Positions 18,016 through 25,837 of a stretch of 64,000 bases of DNA are shown in pieces (within the stretch, counting starts at the first letter, position 1; each line of letters begins with the position of its first letter). The position numbers were made by a program, and so were the translations under genes. The stretch is taken from the NCBI GenBank assembly GCA_027214345.1, contig JAPWHR010000009.1:124001-188000 (forward strand). The letters are read 5' to 3'. The notes beneath the pieces are model-generated. The model searched no databases. It worked only from the letters and a program-made list of their open reading frames with translations, and was not told the origin of the DNA. Source of the stretch: Comamonadaceae bacterium G21597-S1. GTDB lineage: Bacteria; Pseudomonadota; Gammaproteobacteria; Burkholderiales; Burkholderiaceae_C.

Positions 18016-18030
18016 ATTGTTCAAATCAAT
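18016..18030. promoter_or_regulatory. Candidate MarR operator in the Bug/marR divergent gap
   Basis: The sequence ATTG-N7-CAAT forms a short dyad in an AT-rich patch between the divergent Bug receptor and MarR genes. MarR-family dimers commonly bind such dyads of 15-20 bp. The assignment rests on position and symmetry only. Confidence 0.3.
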
Positions 18031-18050
18031 CGTTGTGCGTGTTTACCCTG

Positions 18051-18584
18051 ATGACAAGACCGAGCCCGCCCCCGTCCACGCGCCTGGTCGTGTCGCGCTC
18101 CATCGACGATCTGCTGCTGCTGCGCATCAGCCGGCTGCTGGCCACCGCCGGCGGCATGGTCACACGGCTGTGCGAAGGACGTTTCGGCATCACCCGGCGC
18201 GAATGGCGGGTGCTGGCCGAGCTGGTGAAGCAGCCCGGTGTGTTGCCGTCGCAACTGGCCGAGCAGATGCAACTGGACCGGGCACGCACCTCGCGCGCCA
18301 TCACGTCGATGGTGCACAAGGGCCTGGTGGCGCGCGAGCCCCGGCCCGGCAACCGGCGCGAGGTCGTGCTCAACGTCACCGGCAAGGGCCGCGAGGTCCA
18401 TGATGCGATGGTGCCGCTGGCGGTGGACATCAATCGGCGCCTGGTCGCGGCATTGACCCCCGAGGATGCGCAACGGCTCGACCTGTCCCTGGACCTGTTG
18501 CAGGCCTGCGCCGATGGCCTGGTGGCGCGGGCGGAACTGCCCAAGGCCGATCGGCGGCGCGGGGCGAACGCAGGGCCGCTCTGA
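18051..18584 (+). CDS. MarR-family transcriptional regulator
   Basis: The 177-residue protein has the MarR winged-helix architecture: a dimerisation helix, then ITRREWRVLAELVKQPGVLPSQLAEQMQLD with the first helices, DRARTSRAITSMVHKGLVARE as recognition helix, and the wing PRPGNRREVVLNVTGKG. It is divergent from the Bug/sulfatase/CoA transferase genes and convergent with the DapA-family gene, so it is a likely local regulator of this catabolic group. The effector is unknown. The ATG at 18051 gives a family-typical length, although the ribosome binding site is weak. Confidence 0.88.
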   Translation: MTRPSPPPSTRLVVSRSIDDLLLLRISRLLATAGGMVTRLCEGRFGITRREWRVLAELVKQPGVLPSQLAEQMQLDRARTSRAITSMVHKGLVAREPRPGNRREVVLNVTGKGREVHDAMVPLAVDINRRLVAALTPEDAQRLDLSLDLLQACADGLVARAELPKADRRRGANAGPL

Positions 18585-18602
18585 CGGCGCGCCACGGCCG
18601 GG

Positions 18603-19502
18603 TCAGCGCAACAGTGCCGCGTTGTCCATGAACTGCGCCAGCTGTTCCTGCGCCGACTGCGTCAGTGGCCAGGCCGATGGAGGGCGGGTGGCACCGCAGT
18701 CGGGGCCCAGAATCCGCAGCGCTGCCTTGACCACCGTCACGTTGGTGCCGTTGTTCTCCATTGCGCGCAGGTCCTCGAACGGTCGCATCGCACCGATCAG
18801 CACGCCGGCGCGCGCATAGTCGCCGTCCTCCAGGGCGCGGTGGATGGCCATCGCATGCACTGGAAAGACGTTGATCAGGCCCGACGTGAAGCCGCGTGCG
18901 CCAACCGCATAAAACGGCGGCGCCCAGGTTTCCGCCAGGCCGCCGACCCAGGCGATGTCGCGCCCGGCGGTGCGGTGGATGGCCTGGGCCAGCATCATCG
19001 GCGTGGGCGAGGCCCACTTCACGCCGACGACCGGGTCCAGGGCGCACAGTTCCTCGATCGCGGCCAGGCCGATGTTGTCGTTGCGCAGGTAAAGCACCAG
19101 CGGCAAGCCCGCGGCCGCGGCTGCGATGCGCTTGACGTATTCGAGCACGCCACGCGGCGACACGAAGGGATCCGGCGGTTGATGGACCATGATGGCCGCG
19201 GCGCCCGCCGCCTGCGAGGCGCGGGCCAGGGCACAGGCCTCGTGCACGCCGCGGCCCACGCCGGCGAGCAGCGGCACGCGGCCGGCGATCTGTTCGGCGG
19301 CGACCTGTACCATGCGTTCGGCCTCGGCCGCGGTCAGGCCGTAGAACTCGCTGGTGTTGCCGTTGGCGACCAGGACGTGTACGCCGGCGGCGATGGCGCG
19401 GTCCACGACCGGTTGCAGCGCGGCGGGTGCGAGCCGGTCCTGCGTGTCGAACGGCGTGACCAGGATGCCGGAGATGCCGTCGAGGGCCTGGCGCAGGGAC
19501 AT
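18603..19502 (-). CDS. Dihydrodipicolinate synthase (DapA/NanA) family lyase
   Basis: The 299-residue protein is a (beta/alpha)8 class I aldolase of the DapA family. The Schiff-base lysine is in GVKWASP and the catalytic tyrosine in LVLYLRND; NGNTSEFYGLT corresponds to the family's Thr-Thr/Tyr region. The Tyr-Leu-Arg-Asn context is closer to keto-sugar-acid dehydratases/aldolases than to true lysine-pathway DapA, so a catabolic 2-oxo acid is the likelier substrate. GGAG lies before the ATG. It is convergent with marR and follows, on the same strand, a gap after arsH. Confidence 0.85.
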   Translation of the reverse strand: MSLRQALDGISGILVTPFDTQDRLAPAALQPVVDRAIAAGVHVLVANGNTSEFYGLTAAEAERMVQVAAEQIAGRVPLLAGVGRGVHEACALARASQAAGAAAIMVHQPPDPFVSPRGVLEYVKRIAAAAAGLPLVLYLRNDNIGLAAIEELCALDPVVGVKWASPTPMMLAQAIHRTAGRDIAWVGGLAETWAPPFYAVGARGFTSGLINVFPVHAMAIHRALEDGDYARAGVLIGAMRPFEDLRAMENNGTNVTVVKAALRILGPDCGATRPPSAWPLTQSAQEQLAQFMDNAALLR

Positions 19503-19570
19503 GGGAACTCCTGGGGGCGGTTGGTATTGTCCGAAGGGTACCGCGCCGGCGACGCAACACGCAAACCCGG

Positions 19571-20302
19571 CTACAGGGCGCGCTGGTTCACCCGGGCCGA
19601 CAACTGCGCGGCGGATTCCTTGCGTTCGCTGTAGCGGTCCACGAGATAAGGCGCCACGTCGCGCGTCAGCAACGTGAACTTGACCAGTTCCTCCATCACG
19701 TCGACGACCCGGTCGTAATAGGCGGACGGTTTCATCCGGCCGGCTTCGTCGAACTCGAGAAAGGCCTTGGCCACGCTGCTCTGGTTCGGAATCGTCACCA
19801 TGCGCATCCAGCGCCCCAGGATGCGCAACTGGTTCACCGCGTTGAACGACTGCGAACCGCCGGAGACCTCCATCACGGCCAGCGTCTTGCCCTGGGTCGG
19901 GCGCACCGCGCCGAGCGACAGGGGTATCCAGTCGATCTGGCTCTTCATGATGCCGGTCATCGCGCCGTGGCGCTCCGGTGAACACCAGACCATGCCTTCG
20001 GCCCAGGCCGCCAATTGCCGCAGTTCCCGGACCTTGGGATGGTCGTCGGGCGCGTTGTCGGGCTGCGGCAGCCCCCGGGGATCGAAAACCCGCGCCTGCG
20101 CACCCATCGACTCCAGCAGCCGGGCCGCTTCGAGGCTCAGCAGGCGGCTGTAGGAGCGCTCGCGCACGGAGCCGTACAGCAGCAGCACGCGTGGTGCGTG
20201 GGTCGACGGCCGGCCGGGTCGCAGCGCCTCGGGCTGCGGCAGGCGCCAGGCGCGTGCTTCGATGTTCGGCGACGGCAGCGCGGGCTCAGACACGCCGGCC
20301 AT
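19571..20302 (-). CDS. arsH: Arsenical resistance flavoprotein ArsH
   Basis: ArsH is an NADPH-dependent FMN reductase that oxidises trivalent organoarsenicals to less toxic pentavalent forms. The 243-residue protein has the FMN-phosphate loop [11 protein letters not shown] near residues 43-53, [13 protein letters not shown] and a [13 protein letters not shown] segment, all typical of ArsH. Its start overlaps the end of arsC by 17 bp, which places it last in the arsR-arsC-aqpS-arsC-arsH operon. Confidence 0.93.
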   Translation of the reverse strand: MAGVSEPALPSPNIEARAWRLPQPEALRPGRPSTHAPRVLLLYGSVRERSYSRLLSLEAARLLESMGAQARVFDPRGLPQPDNAPDDHPKVRELRQLAAWAEGMVWCSPERHGAMTGIMKSQIDWIPLSLGAVRPTQGKTLAVMEVSGGSQSFNAVNQLRILGRWMRMVTIPNQSSVAKAFLEFDEAGRMKPSAYYDRVVDVMEELVKFTLLTRDVAPYLVDRYSERKESAAQLSARVNQRAL

Positions 20303-20708
20303 CCGCGCCGATCACCGGTTCGCCGTCTTCCTTCGTGAATGCGCCTTGCTGCGGCGCGGGCAGGATGTCGAGCACCACCTCCGACGGGCGGCACAGGCGG
20401 GTGCCCAGCGGCGTCACGACGATCGGGCGGTTGATCAGGATCGGATGCTGCAGCATCGCGTCGATCAGCTGCGCGTCGGTCCAGCTGTCCTGGCCCAGGC
20501 CGAGTTCGTCATACGGTGTGCCTTTCTGACGCAGCAATTCGCGCGGGCCGATGCCCATCCGTGCGAGCAGCTCGACCAGGCGTTCGCGTGTCGGTGGATG
20601 CTTCAGGTATTCGATGACCAGCGGCTCGATGCCGCTGTTGCGGATCAGCGCCAGCGTGTTGCGCGACGTGCCGCAGGCGGGGTTGTGGTAGATCGTGATT
20701 TCAGCCAT
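20286..20708 (-). CDS. arsC: Glutaredoxin-dependent arsenate reductase
   Basis: The enzyme reduces arsenate to arsenite using glutathione and glutaredoxin. The 140-residue protein has the active-site Cys12 in NPACGTSRN and the arsenate-binding Arg residues in NRPIVV and GTRLCRP, as in the plasmid R773 ArsC family. It overlaps aqpS by 8 bp upstream and arsH by 17 bp downstream, which suggests translational coupling. It is the second, mechanistically distinct arsenate reductase of this operon. Confidence 0.94.
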   Translation of the reverse strand: MAEITIYHNPACGTSRNTLALIRNSGIEPLVIEYLKHPPTRERLVELLARMGIGPRELLRQKGTPYDELGLGQDSWTDAQLIDAMLQHPILINRPIVVTPLGTRLCRPSEVVLDILPAPQQGAFTKEDGEPVIGADGRRV

Positions 20709-21417
20709 GGCGTATTGTCATCGGATCGGAGTTGTTGTCCCGCGGCGTTGCCTCGGTGTCGGGAATCGGGCCATGGGCCCAGCGGAACAGCACCACGGCG
20801 AGCAGCGCACCGATCAGCTGGGCTGCGATGAAGCCGGGCGCGTCGGCCGGTCGGATGCCGGAGAAGGTGTCGGTCAGGCTGCGCGCCGCCGTGACCGCCG
20901 GATTGGCAAACGACGTGGACGCGGTAAACCAGTAGGCCGCCGTGATGTAGCAGCCCACGGCGGCCGGCACGAAGTCGGGCCGGGTGCGTGCGACATGCAG
21001 GATGACGGTGAGCAGGCCGAACGATGCGACGATCTCGCTCCACCACTGGTGCACGCCGGTGCGCACCTGCTGGGATGCGGCGATGGTGGGCAGCTCGAAC
21101 ATCCAGTGGGCGGCGATCACGCCGGCCACGGCGCCGAGCACTTGCGCGGCCAGGTAGAGCCTGGCCTTGCGCCAGCGGCAGCGACCGAGTGCGAGTTCGG
21201 CCAGCGTCACCAGCGGATTGAAATGCGCGCCGGACGTGGGCCCGAAGGTGGCGATCAGGGCGACCAGCACGGCTCCGGTGGCCAGTGTGTTGGCCAGCAG
21301 TGCGATGGCCACGTTGCCGCCGGCCAGGCGTTCGCCCATGATGCCCGAGCCGACCACGGTGGCCAGCAGCAATGCCGTGCCGATGGCCTCGGCGACGACG
21401 GATGGACGCAGGCTCAC
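20701..21417 (-). CDS. aqpS: Aquaglyceroporin of the arsenic operon (AqpS-like arsenite channel)
   Basis: The 238-residue MIP-family channel has six membrane helices. The two half-helix motifs are HFNPLVTLAE (NPL instead of NPA) and FANPAVTAAR. The residue after the second NPA is Val, where most aquaglyceroporins have the selectivity-filter Arg; from memory the same replacement was described for Sinorhizobium AqpS. In that system AqpS replaces ArsB and lets arsenite leave down its gradient. The GTG start at 21415-21417 overlaps the TGA of the linking mini-ORF and is preceded by GGAAGGG. The longer frame upstream is the repeat read in another frame. Confidence 0.9.
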   Translation of the reverse strand: MSLRPSVVAEAIGTALLLATVVGSGIMGERLAGGNVAIALLANTLATGAVLVALIATFGPTSGAHFNPLVTLAELALGRCRWRKARLYLAAQVLGAVAGVIAAHWMFELPTIAASQQVRTGVHQWWSEIVASFGLLTVILHVARTRPDFVPAAVGCYITAAYWFTASTSFANPAVTAARSLTDTFSGIRPADAPGFIAAQLIGALLAVVLFRWAHGPIPDTEATPRDNNSDPMTIRHG

Positions 21418-21533
21418 CGGGCGCCCTTCCGTGCTGCGCACTGCGGGATGGGCGTCGACCCGACGGGCGCTGCGCGCAGTTGTCGGCCTGCGCCGCAATG
21501 TCGTTGTCGCCTTGGGGCGGCCCGGCGGCTCAT
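21414..21533 (-). repeat. Operon-linking repeat with a 39-codon coupling ORF (copy B, expanded)
   Basis: On the minus strand this element starts with ATG overlapping the upstream arsC stop (ATGA) and ends with TGA overlapping the aqpS GTG (GTGA). Both ends match copies A and C: ATGAGCCGCCGGGCCG at the start and ATCCCGCAGTGCGCAGCACG at the end. The middle is 54 bp longer than in the other copies, an exact multiple of three, so the mini-ORF remains open. It carries the aqpS ribosome binding site. Confidence 0.7.
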
Positions 21534-22027
21534 GATGTCTTGCCGATCGCGTCGAGCCGGGCTTTCAGGCTCATGCGGTCCAGCGTGGCCGTCGGCAACG
21601 CGACGAACAGCTCGATGCGCTTGCGCAGCGTCGTGGCCGCGTCCTTGAAGGCGCGCCGCTTGGCCTCGTCGCTGCCGTCGACCGCTGCCGGGTCGGCGAC
21701 GCCCCAGTGGGCGGACATCGGCTGGCCGGGCCAGAACGGGCATTGCTCGCCCGCCGCCTGGTCGCAGACCGTCAGCACGTAGTCCATCTTTGGTGCGTCC
21801 GGTGTCGCGAATGTATCCCAGGACTTGCTGCACAAGCCCTCGGTCGGCATGCCGGCCTTGGTCAGGAACTCGATGGCATAAGGATTGACGGTGCCGCCGG
21901 GATGGCTGCCGGCCGAAAAAGCCTTGAAGCGGCCCCGGCCGAGCACGTTGAGCTGGACCTCGGCCAGGATGCTGCGGGCGGAATTGCCGGTACACAGGAA
22001 CAGGACGTTGAAGACTTTGTCGCTCAT
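21530..22027 (-). CDS. arsC: Low-molecular-weight-phosphatase-type arsenate reductase
   Basis: The 165-residue protein has the phosphatase loop FLCTGNSARS (C-x5-R) near its N terminus and the acidic DPAAVDG loop that replaces DP in LMW phosphatases. A cysteine in GLCSKSWD and one in LTVCDQ are placed like the shuttle cysteines of thioredoxin- or mycothiol-type ArsC proteins. It reduces arsenate independently of the glutaredoxin-type ArsC. It lies 64 bp downstream of arsR, and its stop overlaps the linking mini-ORF. GGAGGATCC precedes the ATG region. Confidence 0.92.
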   Translation of the reverse strand: MSDKVFNVLFLCTGNSARSILAEVQLNVLGRGRFKAFSAGSHPGGTVNPYAIEFLTKAGMPTEGLCSKSWDTFATPDAPKMDYVLTVCDQAAGEQCPFWPGQPMSAHWGVADPAAVDGSDEAKRRAFKDAATTLRKRIELFVALPTATLDRMSLKARLDAIGKTS

Positions 22028-22091
22028 GGAGGATCCCGGTAGTGGATGAATGGTTGGTTGGATGAATGGGTCTGGTCGCGATGCGCCGCGG

Positions 22092-22418
22092 TCACGCGCA
22101 GTCGGCTGCGATGGTGTCCGTCAGGACGCAATGCGCGCCGCCGCAGCAGTTGGCGGTCAGGTGCGCGATGAGCGCGCTCATGGCGCCGAAATGGGCCGCG
22201 TAACGGATGCGCCTGCCGTCCGGATGTGCCGTCAGCAAGCCGGCCTGCGTCAGTTCCTTGAGGTGGAAGCTCAGGGCCGACGGCGCGATGGCCAGCGACT
22301 GCGCGATGGCACCCGCGGCCAGCCCGCCTGGCCCGGCCTCGACCAGCAGCTTGAACACCGCAAGGCGGGCGTCGTGGGCCAGGGCGGCCAAGGTACGGAC
22401 GGCGTCTCGGGATTGCAT
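22092..22418 (-). CDS. arsR: ArsR-family arsenite-responsive repressor
   Basis: The 108-residue winged-helix protein has the ArsR recognition region LAIAPSALSFHLKELTQAGLL and wing PDGRRIRYAAH. It lacks the classical ELCVCDL metal motif; instead cysteines are clustered at the C terminus (NCCGGAHC and a further Cys two residues from the end), as in ArsR variants with C-terminal As(III) sites. As first gene of the operon it probably autoregulates through the dyad at 22422-22445, directly in front of its start. Confidence 0.92.
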   Translation of the reverse strand: MQSRDAVRTLAALAHDARLAVFKLLVEAGPGGLAAGAIAQSLAIAPSALSFHLKELTQAGLLTAHPDGRRIRYAAHFGAMSALIAHLTANCCGGAHCVLTDTIAADCA

Positions 22419-22421
22419 CGT

Positions 22422-22445
22422 TTCATTGTTTCTTGAACAAATGAA
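22422..22445. promoter_or_regulatory. Candidate ArsR operator
   Basis: The near-palindrome TTCATTGTT-TCTTG-AACAAATGAA lies 3 bp upstream of the arsR start codon in an otherwise GC-rich sequence. ArsR-family dimers bind AT-rich dyads of this size over the operon promoter. Binding is inferred from symmetry and location. Confidence 0.5.
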
Positions 22446-22579
22446 GCTTTCGTGACAGCAGCCACGAGGGGGCGCTGTGGTCGGTCAATGAAGACGTCCG
22501 GGTCGACCCGTCCGAGGATCGGCGCGTCTGCGTGGATAATCCGGCCGCTCCATGTTCGGGGCAACATAAGGGAGACTCC

Positions 22580-23503
22580 ATGCAAGGCGGCGCAGTCCTT
22601 TCGATCGTCGGCAGCCTGTTTCTGTCGGCCTGCGCGATGGCGTCCACGGACGTCGCCGCGGCTGACGGGTCGCCGCTGCGATACCAGGCCTACGAATGCG
22701 ATCAGATCGAGGCGGAAGCCCGGCGCCTGAATACCCGGGTGTTGCAGGTCGGAGGACGACGCGAGGAGGCCGCGTCGAAAGACAGGGGCATCACGGCGGT
22801 CGACGCGGTGCTGTTCTGGCCGGCGCTGTTCGCGCCAGGCGGCACCGCAGACCAGCAAGTGGAGTTTGCGCGCCTGATGGGCGCGCGCGACGCCTTGCAT
22901 CAGGTATCCATCCAGAAGCGGTGCGGCATGGGCCCCGGCCGCGATACGGCGCTGCCATCGACCACGGCGGCACTGCGTACGCCTGCTGCTGCCGTGACGA
23001 AAGGCCATGCAGCCCGGTTTCCGGGCCCGTTTGGCACCCTGGTGCTGACGGACTCCTTGACCAGGGTGAAACGCAGCATCGTGGTCAAGGTCGAGGAGGA
23101 TGGCCCTGCCAGGACGGTCTATTCGACCGGTGACGTCATCGCAAGCGACGGCACGGTGCTCGAAACGCGGGTGGGCGAATTGGTGATTCGCACCGAGAGC
23201 GGCGCGTTGTGGGCCGTGCCCGTGCGCCCTGGAACCAGCGGCCAGGCTGCGTTCGTGACGACGCTCGGTGGCTTCAAAGGTGTGATCCGGTGGCAGGCCG
23301 TGGCCGAAGACGCGTCCCGCGTGCGCATCGACGCAACGACCTACTGGGCCGGTGGCGGCGGCGGACGGTTCGTCGCCAGCTACGCACCGGATTCGCCGGT
23401 CGCACTGTCGTTCAAGACGGAGATTTCCAGTCCTGCGGCAGCATCGTATGCACAAGGATATGCGCCGCCCGATCGGACGACGGCCGTGTTGACGCGGCGT
23501 TGA
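22580..23503 (+). CDS. Uncharacterised lipoprotein
   Basis: The 307-residue protein starts with a lipoprotein signal peptide: hydrophobic AVLSIVGSLFLSAC with the lipobox Leu-Ser-Ala-Cys at Cys18. Residues about 35-115 (YECDQIEAEARRLNTRV to QKRC) resemble the short coiled-coil plus transmembrane-like VLFWPALFAPGG module seen in many small proteobacterial lipoproteins. The C-terminal 190 residues are beta-rich with no motif I recognise. GGAG lies five bases before the ATG. It is divergent from the arsenic operon and does not look functionally linked to it. Confidence 0.75.
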   Translation: MQGGAVLSIVGSLFLSACAMASTDVAAADGSPLRYQAYECDQIEAEARRLNTRVLQVGGRREEAASKDRGITAVDAVLFWPALFAPGGTADQQVEFARLMGARDALHQVSIQKRCGMGPGRDTALPSTTAALRTPAAAVTKGHAARFPGPFGTLVLTDSLTRVKRSIVVKVEEDGPARTVYSTGDVIASDGTVLETRVGELVIRTESGALWAVPVRPGTSGQAAFVTTLGGFKGVIRWQAVAEDASRVRIDATTYWAGGGGGRFVASYAPDSPVALSFKTEISSPAAASYAQGYAPPDRTTAVLTRR

Positions 23504-23597
23504 AGGCGCGCGTCGCGAAGCCGGCCTGGCAGGCGCGTTGCCCGCGCACGGGGTGCGACCCTGCGTGGCCTGCGGTGGTTCCGACCGGCGGGACCGA

Positions 23598-23981
23598 TCA
23601 ACCGCGCTGCGCCAGCAACACGGCGGCCGTTCGCATGCCCGCCGCCGTCAACAGCAGCGAGCCAAACAGGTGCAGCGCCGCCGTGCCGAAGGCCAGCAGG
23701 TAACGCTGTTGCCCCAGCATGCCCACGACCTCGGCCGAGAAACTGGAGAAGGTGGTCAGCGCGCCCAGGAAGCCGGTCACCAGGGCCAGGCGCCAGACCG
23801 GGTCCAGGTGGGGGGCGGCCTGGAACACCGTGATGACGAGGCCGACGAGGTAGCCGCCGAGCAGGTTGGCGGCCAGCGTGCCCCAGGGGATGAGCGCCCC
23901 GGGGCTGAGCCACAGGCCCAGGCCCCAGCGCAACAAGGCGCCCAGGCTGGCGCCGATACAGATCGCGACGACGGACAACAT
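23598..23981 (-). CDS. crcB: Fluoride ion channel CrcB/Fluc
   Basis: The 127-residue protein has four membrane helices and the family motifs GALLRWGLG, GTLAANLLGGYLVG and GFLGALTTFSSFS. It forms a dual-topology dimeric channel that exports fluoride. It begins only 13 bp after the TRAP large-subunit stop, with no room for a crcB fluoride riboswitch in that gap, so it is probably transcribed with the TRAP genes. Confidence 0.93.
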   Translation of the reverse strand: MLSVVAICIGASLGALLRWGLGLWLSPGALIPWGTLAANLLGGYLVGLVITVFQAAPHLDPVWRLALVTGFLGALTTFSSFSAEVVGMLGQQRYLLAFGTAALHLFGSLLLTAAGMRTAAVLLAQRG

Positions 23982-23994
23982 GCGGTAATGGTAC

Positions 23995-25296
23995 TTACTG
24001 GCCCATCTGCCGCGGCAACCAGGAGACGATGCCGGGGAAGATATAGATCAGCGTCACGGCCAGGCACATCAGCAGGAACATCGGCATCGTGACCTTGGCG
24101 ATCCAGGGCAGTTGCCTGCCGGTCATGCCTTGCAGCACGAACAGGTTGAAGCCCACCGGCGGTGTGATCTGCGCCATCTCGACGACGATCACGACGAACA
24201 CGCCGAACCAGATCGGGTCTATGCCGGCGGCGTTGACGGTGGGCATCAGAACGCCCATGGTCAGCACCACCATGGATATGCCGTCGAGGAAACACCCGAG
24301 CAGGATGAAGAACAGGGCCAGTGCGGCGATCAGCTGCGCCTGGCTCAGGCCCAGCGAGCTGATCCATTCGGCCAGGTGGCGCGGCAGCCCCACGTAGCCC
24401 ATGGCCAGCGTCAGGAAGGCTGCACCGGCCAGGATCAGCGCGATCATGCAATACAGCCGGGTCGCGCCCATCAGCGACTGGCGGAAGGTGGCCCAGCTCA
24501 GCGAGCCCTGCAGCGCCGATATCAGCAGCGCGCCGACGACGCCGATGGCCGCGGCCTCGGTGGCGGTGGCGATGCCGGCATAGATGGAGCCGAGCACCGA
24601 CAGGATCAGCACAACGACCGGTATCAGGCTGCGCGACGCCAAGAGTTTTTCGCGCAGCGTGTAGCTGCGTTCGGCCGCGGGCACCTGCTCCGGATGGCGC
24701 AGCGCCCAGAACATGATGTAGCCGGAGAACAGCGCCGCCAGCAACATGCCAGGAAAGACGCCGGCGATAAACAGCTTGCTGATCGACACCTCGGCCGCGA
24801 CACCGTAGACGATCATGATGATGGACGGCGGTATCAACAGTCCCAGCGTCGACGAACCGGACAAGGTGCCGATCACCATGTGGTCCGGATAACCGCGCCG
24901 GCTCAGTTCGGGCAGCGTCATCTTGCCGATGGTCGCGCAGGTGGCCGCGCTCGAGCCGGAGACGGCCGCGAAGATGGTGCAGCCGATGACGTTGGTGTGC
25001 AGCAGCCGGCCGGGCAGGCCCTGGACCCACGGCGACAGGCCCTTGAACATGTCGGCGCTCAGGCGCGTGCGAAACAGGATCTCCCCCATCCAGACGAACA
25101 GGGGCAGGGCGGTGAGGGTCCAGCTCGACGACGAGCCCCAGACCGTGACCGCCATGGCGTCGCCGGCAGGCCGGCTGGAGAACAGCGTCACGGCCAGCCA
25201 GGCCACGCCGGTCAGCGTGAGGCCGACCCAGACACCGCTACCCAGGATCAGCAGCAGCGAGACCAGCAGCAGGGCGGTGATGGCGAAATCGTTCAT
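23995..25296 (-). CDS. dctM: TRAP transporter large permease (DctM family)
   Basis: The 433-residue protein has about 12 membrane helices and the DctM signature regions: LPLFVWMGEILFRT, AAVSGSSAATCATIGKM, GTLSGSSTLGLLIPPSI and EMAQITPPVGFNLFVLQG. With the small permease (25313) and the binding protein (25838) it forms a sodium-driven importer of organic acids. GenBank-style names vary; the substrate is unknown. The divergent 5-oxoprolinase gene at 27043 suggests a pyroglutamate-like compound. Confidence 0.93.
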   Translation of the reverse strand: MNDFAITALLLVSLLLILGSGVWVGLTLTGVAWLAVTLFSSRPAGDAMAVTVWGSSSSWTLTALPLFVWMGEILFRTRLSADMFKGLSPWVQGLPGRLLHTNVIGCTIFAAVSGSSAATCATIGKMTLPELSRRGYPDHMVIGTLSGSSTLGLLIPPSIIMIVYGVAAEVSISKLFIAGVFPGMLLAALFSGYIMFWALRHPEQVPAAERSYTLREKLLASRSLIPVVVLILSVLGSIYAGIATATEAAAIGVVGALLISALQGSLSWATFRQSLMGATRLYCMIALILAGAAFLTLAMGYVGLPRHLAEWISSLGLSQAQLIAALALFFILLGCFLDGISMVVLTMGVLMPTVNAAGIDPIWFGVFVVIVVEMAQITPPVGFNLFVLQGMTGRQLPWIAKVTMPMFLLMCLAVTLIYIFPGIVSWLPRQMGQ

Positions 25297-25312
25297 GCGG
25301 GTGTTCCTGGCG

Positions 25313-25822
25313 TTATTCGTGCAGCCGGGGTTCCTGTTCGCCCGGAACCGTGCGCAGTCCGCGTGCCTCCAGCACCAGCTCGTCGACGAAGGCGATCGCC
25401 AGCACCACGGTGCCCAGCGCCATCGCGATCTGTGGAATCCACAGCGGCGTCGCGTCGTTGGCGGTGGACACATCGTTGAACAGATGCGACTGCCAGGCCA
25501 GCTTGCAGCTGTAGAACGCGAACATGCAGGCCACCGCGGTGGCAAAGGCCAGTGCCAATAGCTCCATCCGGTGTTTCCAGCGGCCAGGCAAGGCGCCGAG
25601 CACCAGTGTCACGCGAATATGGTCGCCATGCTTGAGCGTATGGGCCAGCGCCAGGAAGCCGCTGGCCGCCATCAGGTAACCGGCGTAGGCGTCGGTGCCG
25701 GGAACATAGAGGTTGATCTGGCGTCCGAATATGGACAAAAGCACCATCAGCAACACACCGATCAAAAAAAGCGCCGCCAGAGCGGCGGCGCTGTTGTAGA
25801 TCGCGTCGAGCAGTCTGCGCAT
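25313..25822 (-). CDS. dctQ: TRAP transporter small permease (DctQ family)
   Basis: The 169-residue protein has four membrane helices, with the family's FGRQINLYVPGTDAYAGYLMAASGFLALAHTLKHGDHIRVTL-type core (only parts quoted) and a short cytoplasmic end. It lies between the binding protein and the large permease, 15-16 bp from each neighbour, in a three-gene operon. DctQ proteins bridge the receptor and the large permease. Confidence 0.9.
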   Translation of the reverse strand: MRRLLDAIYNSAAALAALFLIGVLLMVLLSIFGRQINLYVPGTDAYAGYLMAASGFLALAHTLKHGDHIRVTLVLGALPGRWKHRMELLALAFATAVACMFAFYSCKLAWQSHLFNDVSTANDATPLWIPQIAMALGTVVLAIAFVDELVLEARGLRTVPGEQEPRLHE

Positions 25823-25837
25823 CGGTTTGGCAGGCCC

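Noticed and set aside
23982-23994. Fluoride riboswitch before crcB
   Set aside because: Only 13 bp separate crcB from the upstream gene, and the conserved riboswitch core is not visible there.
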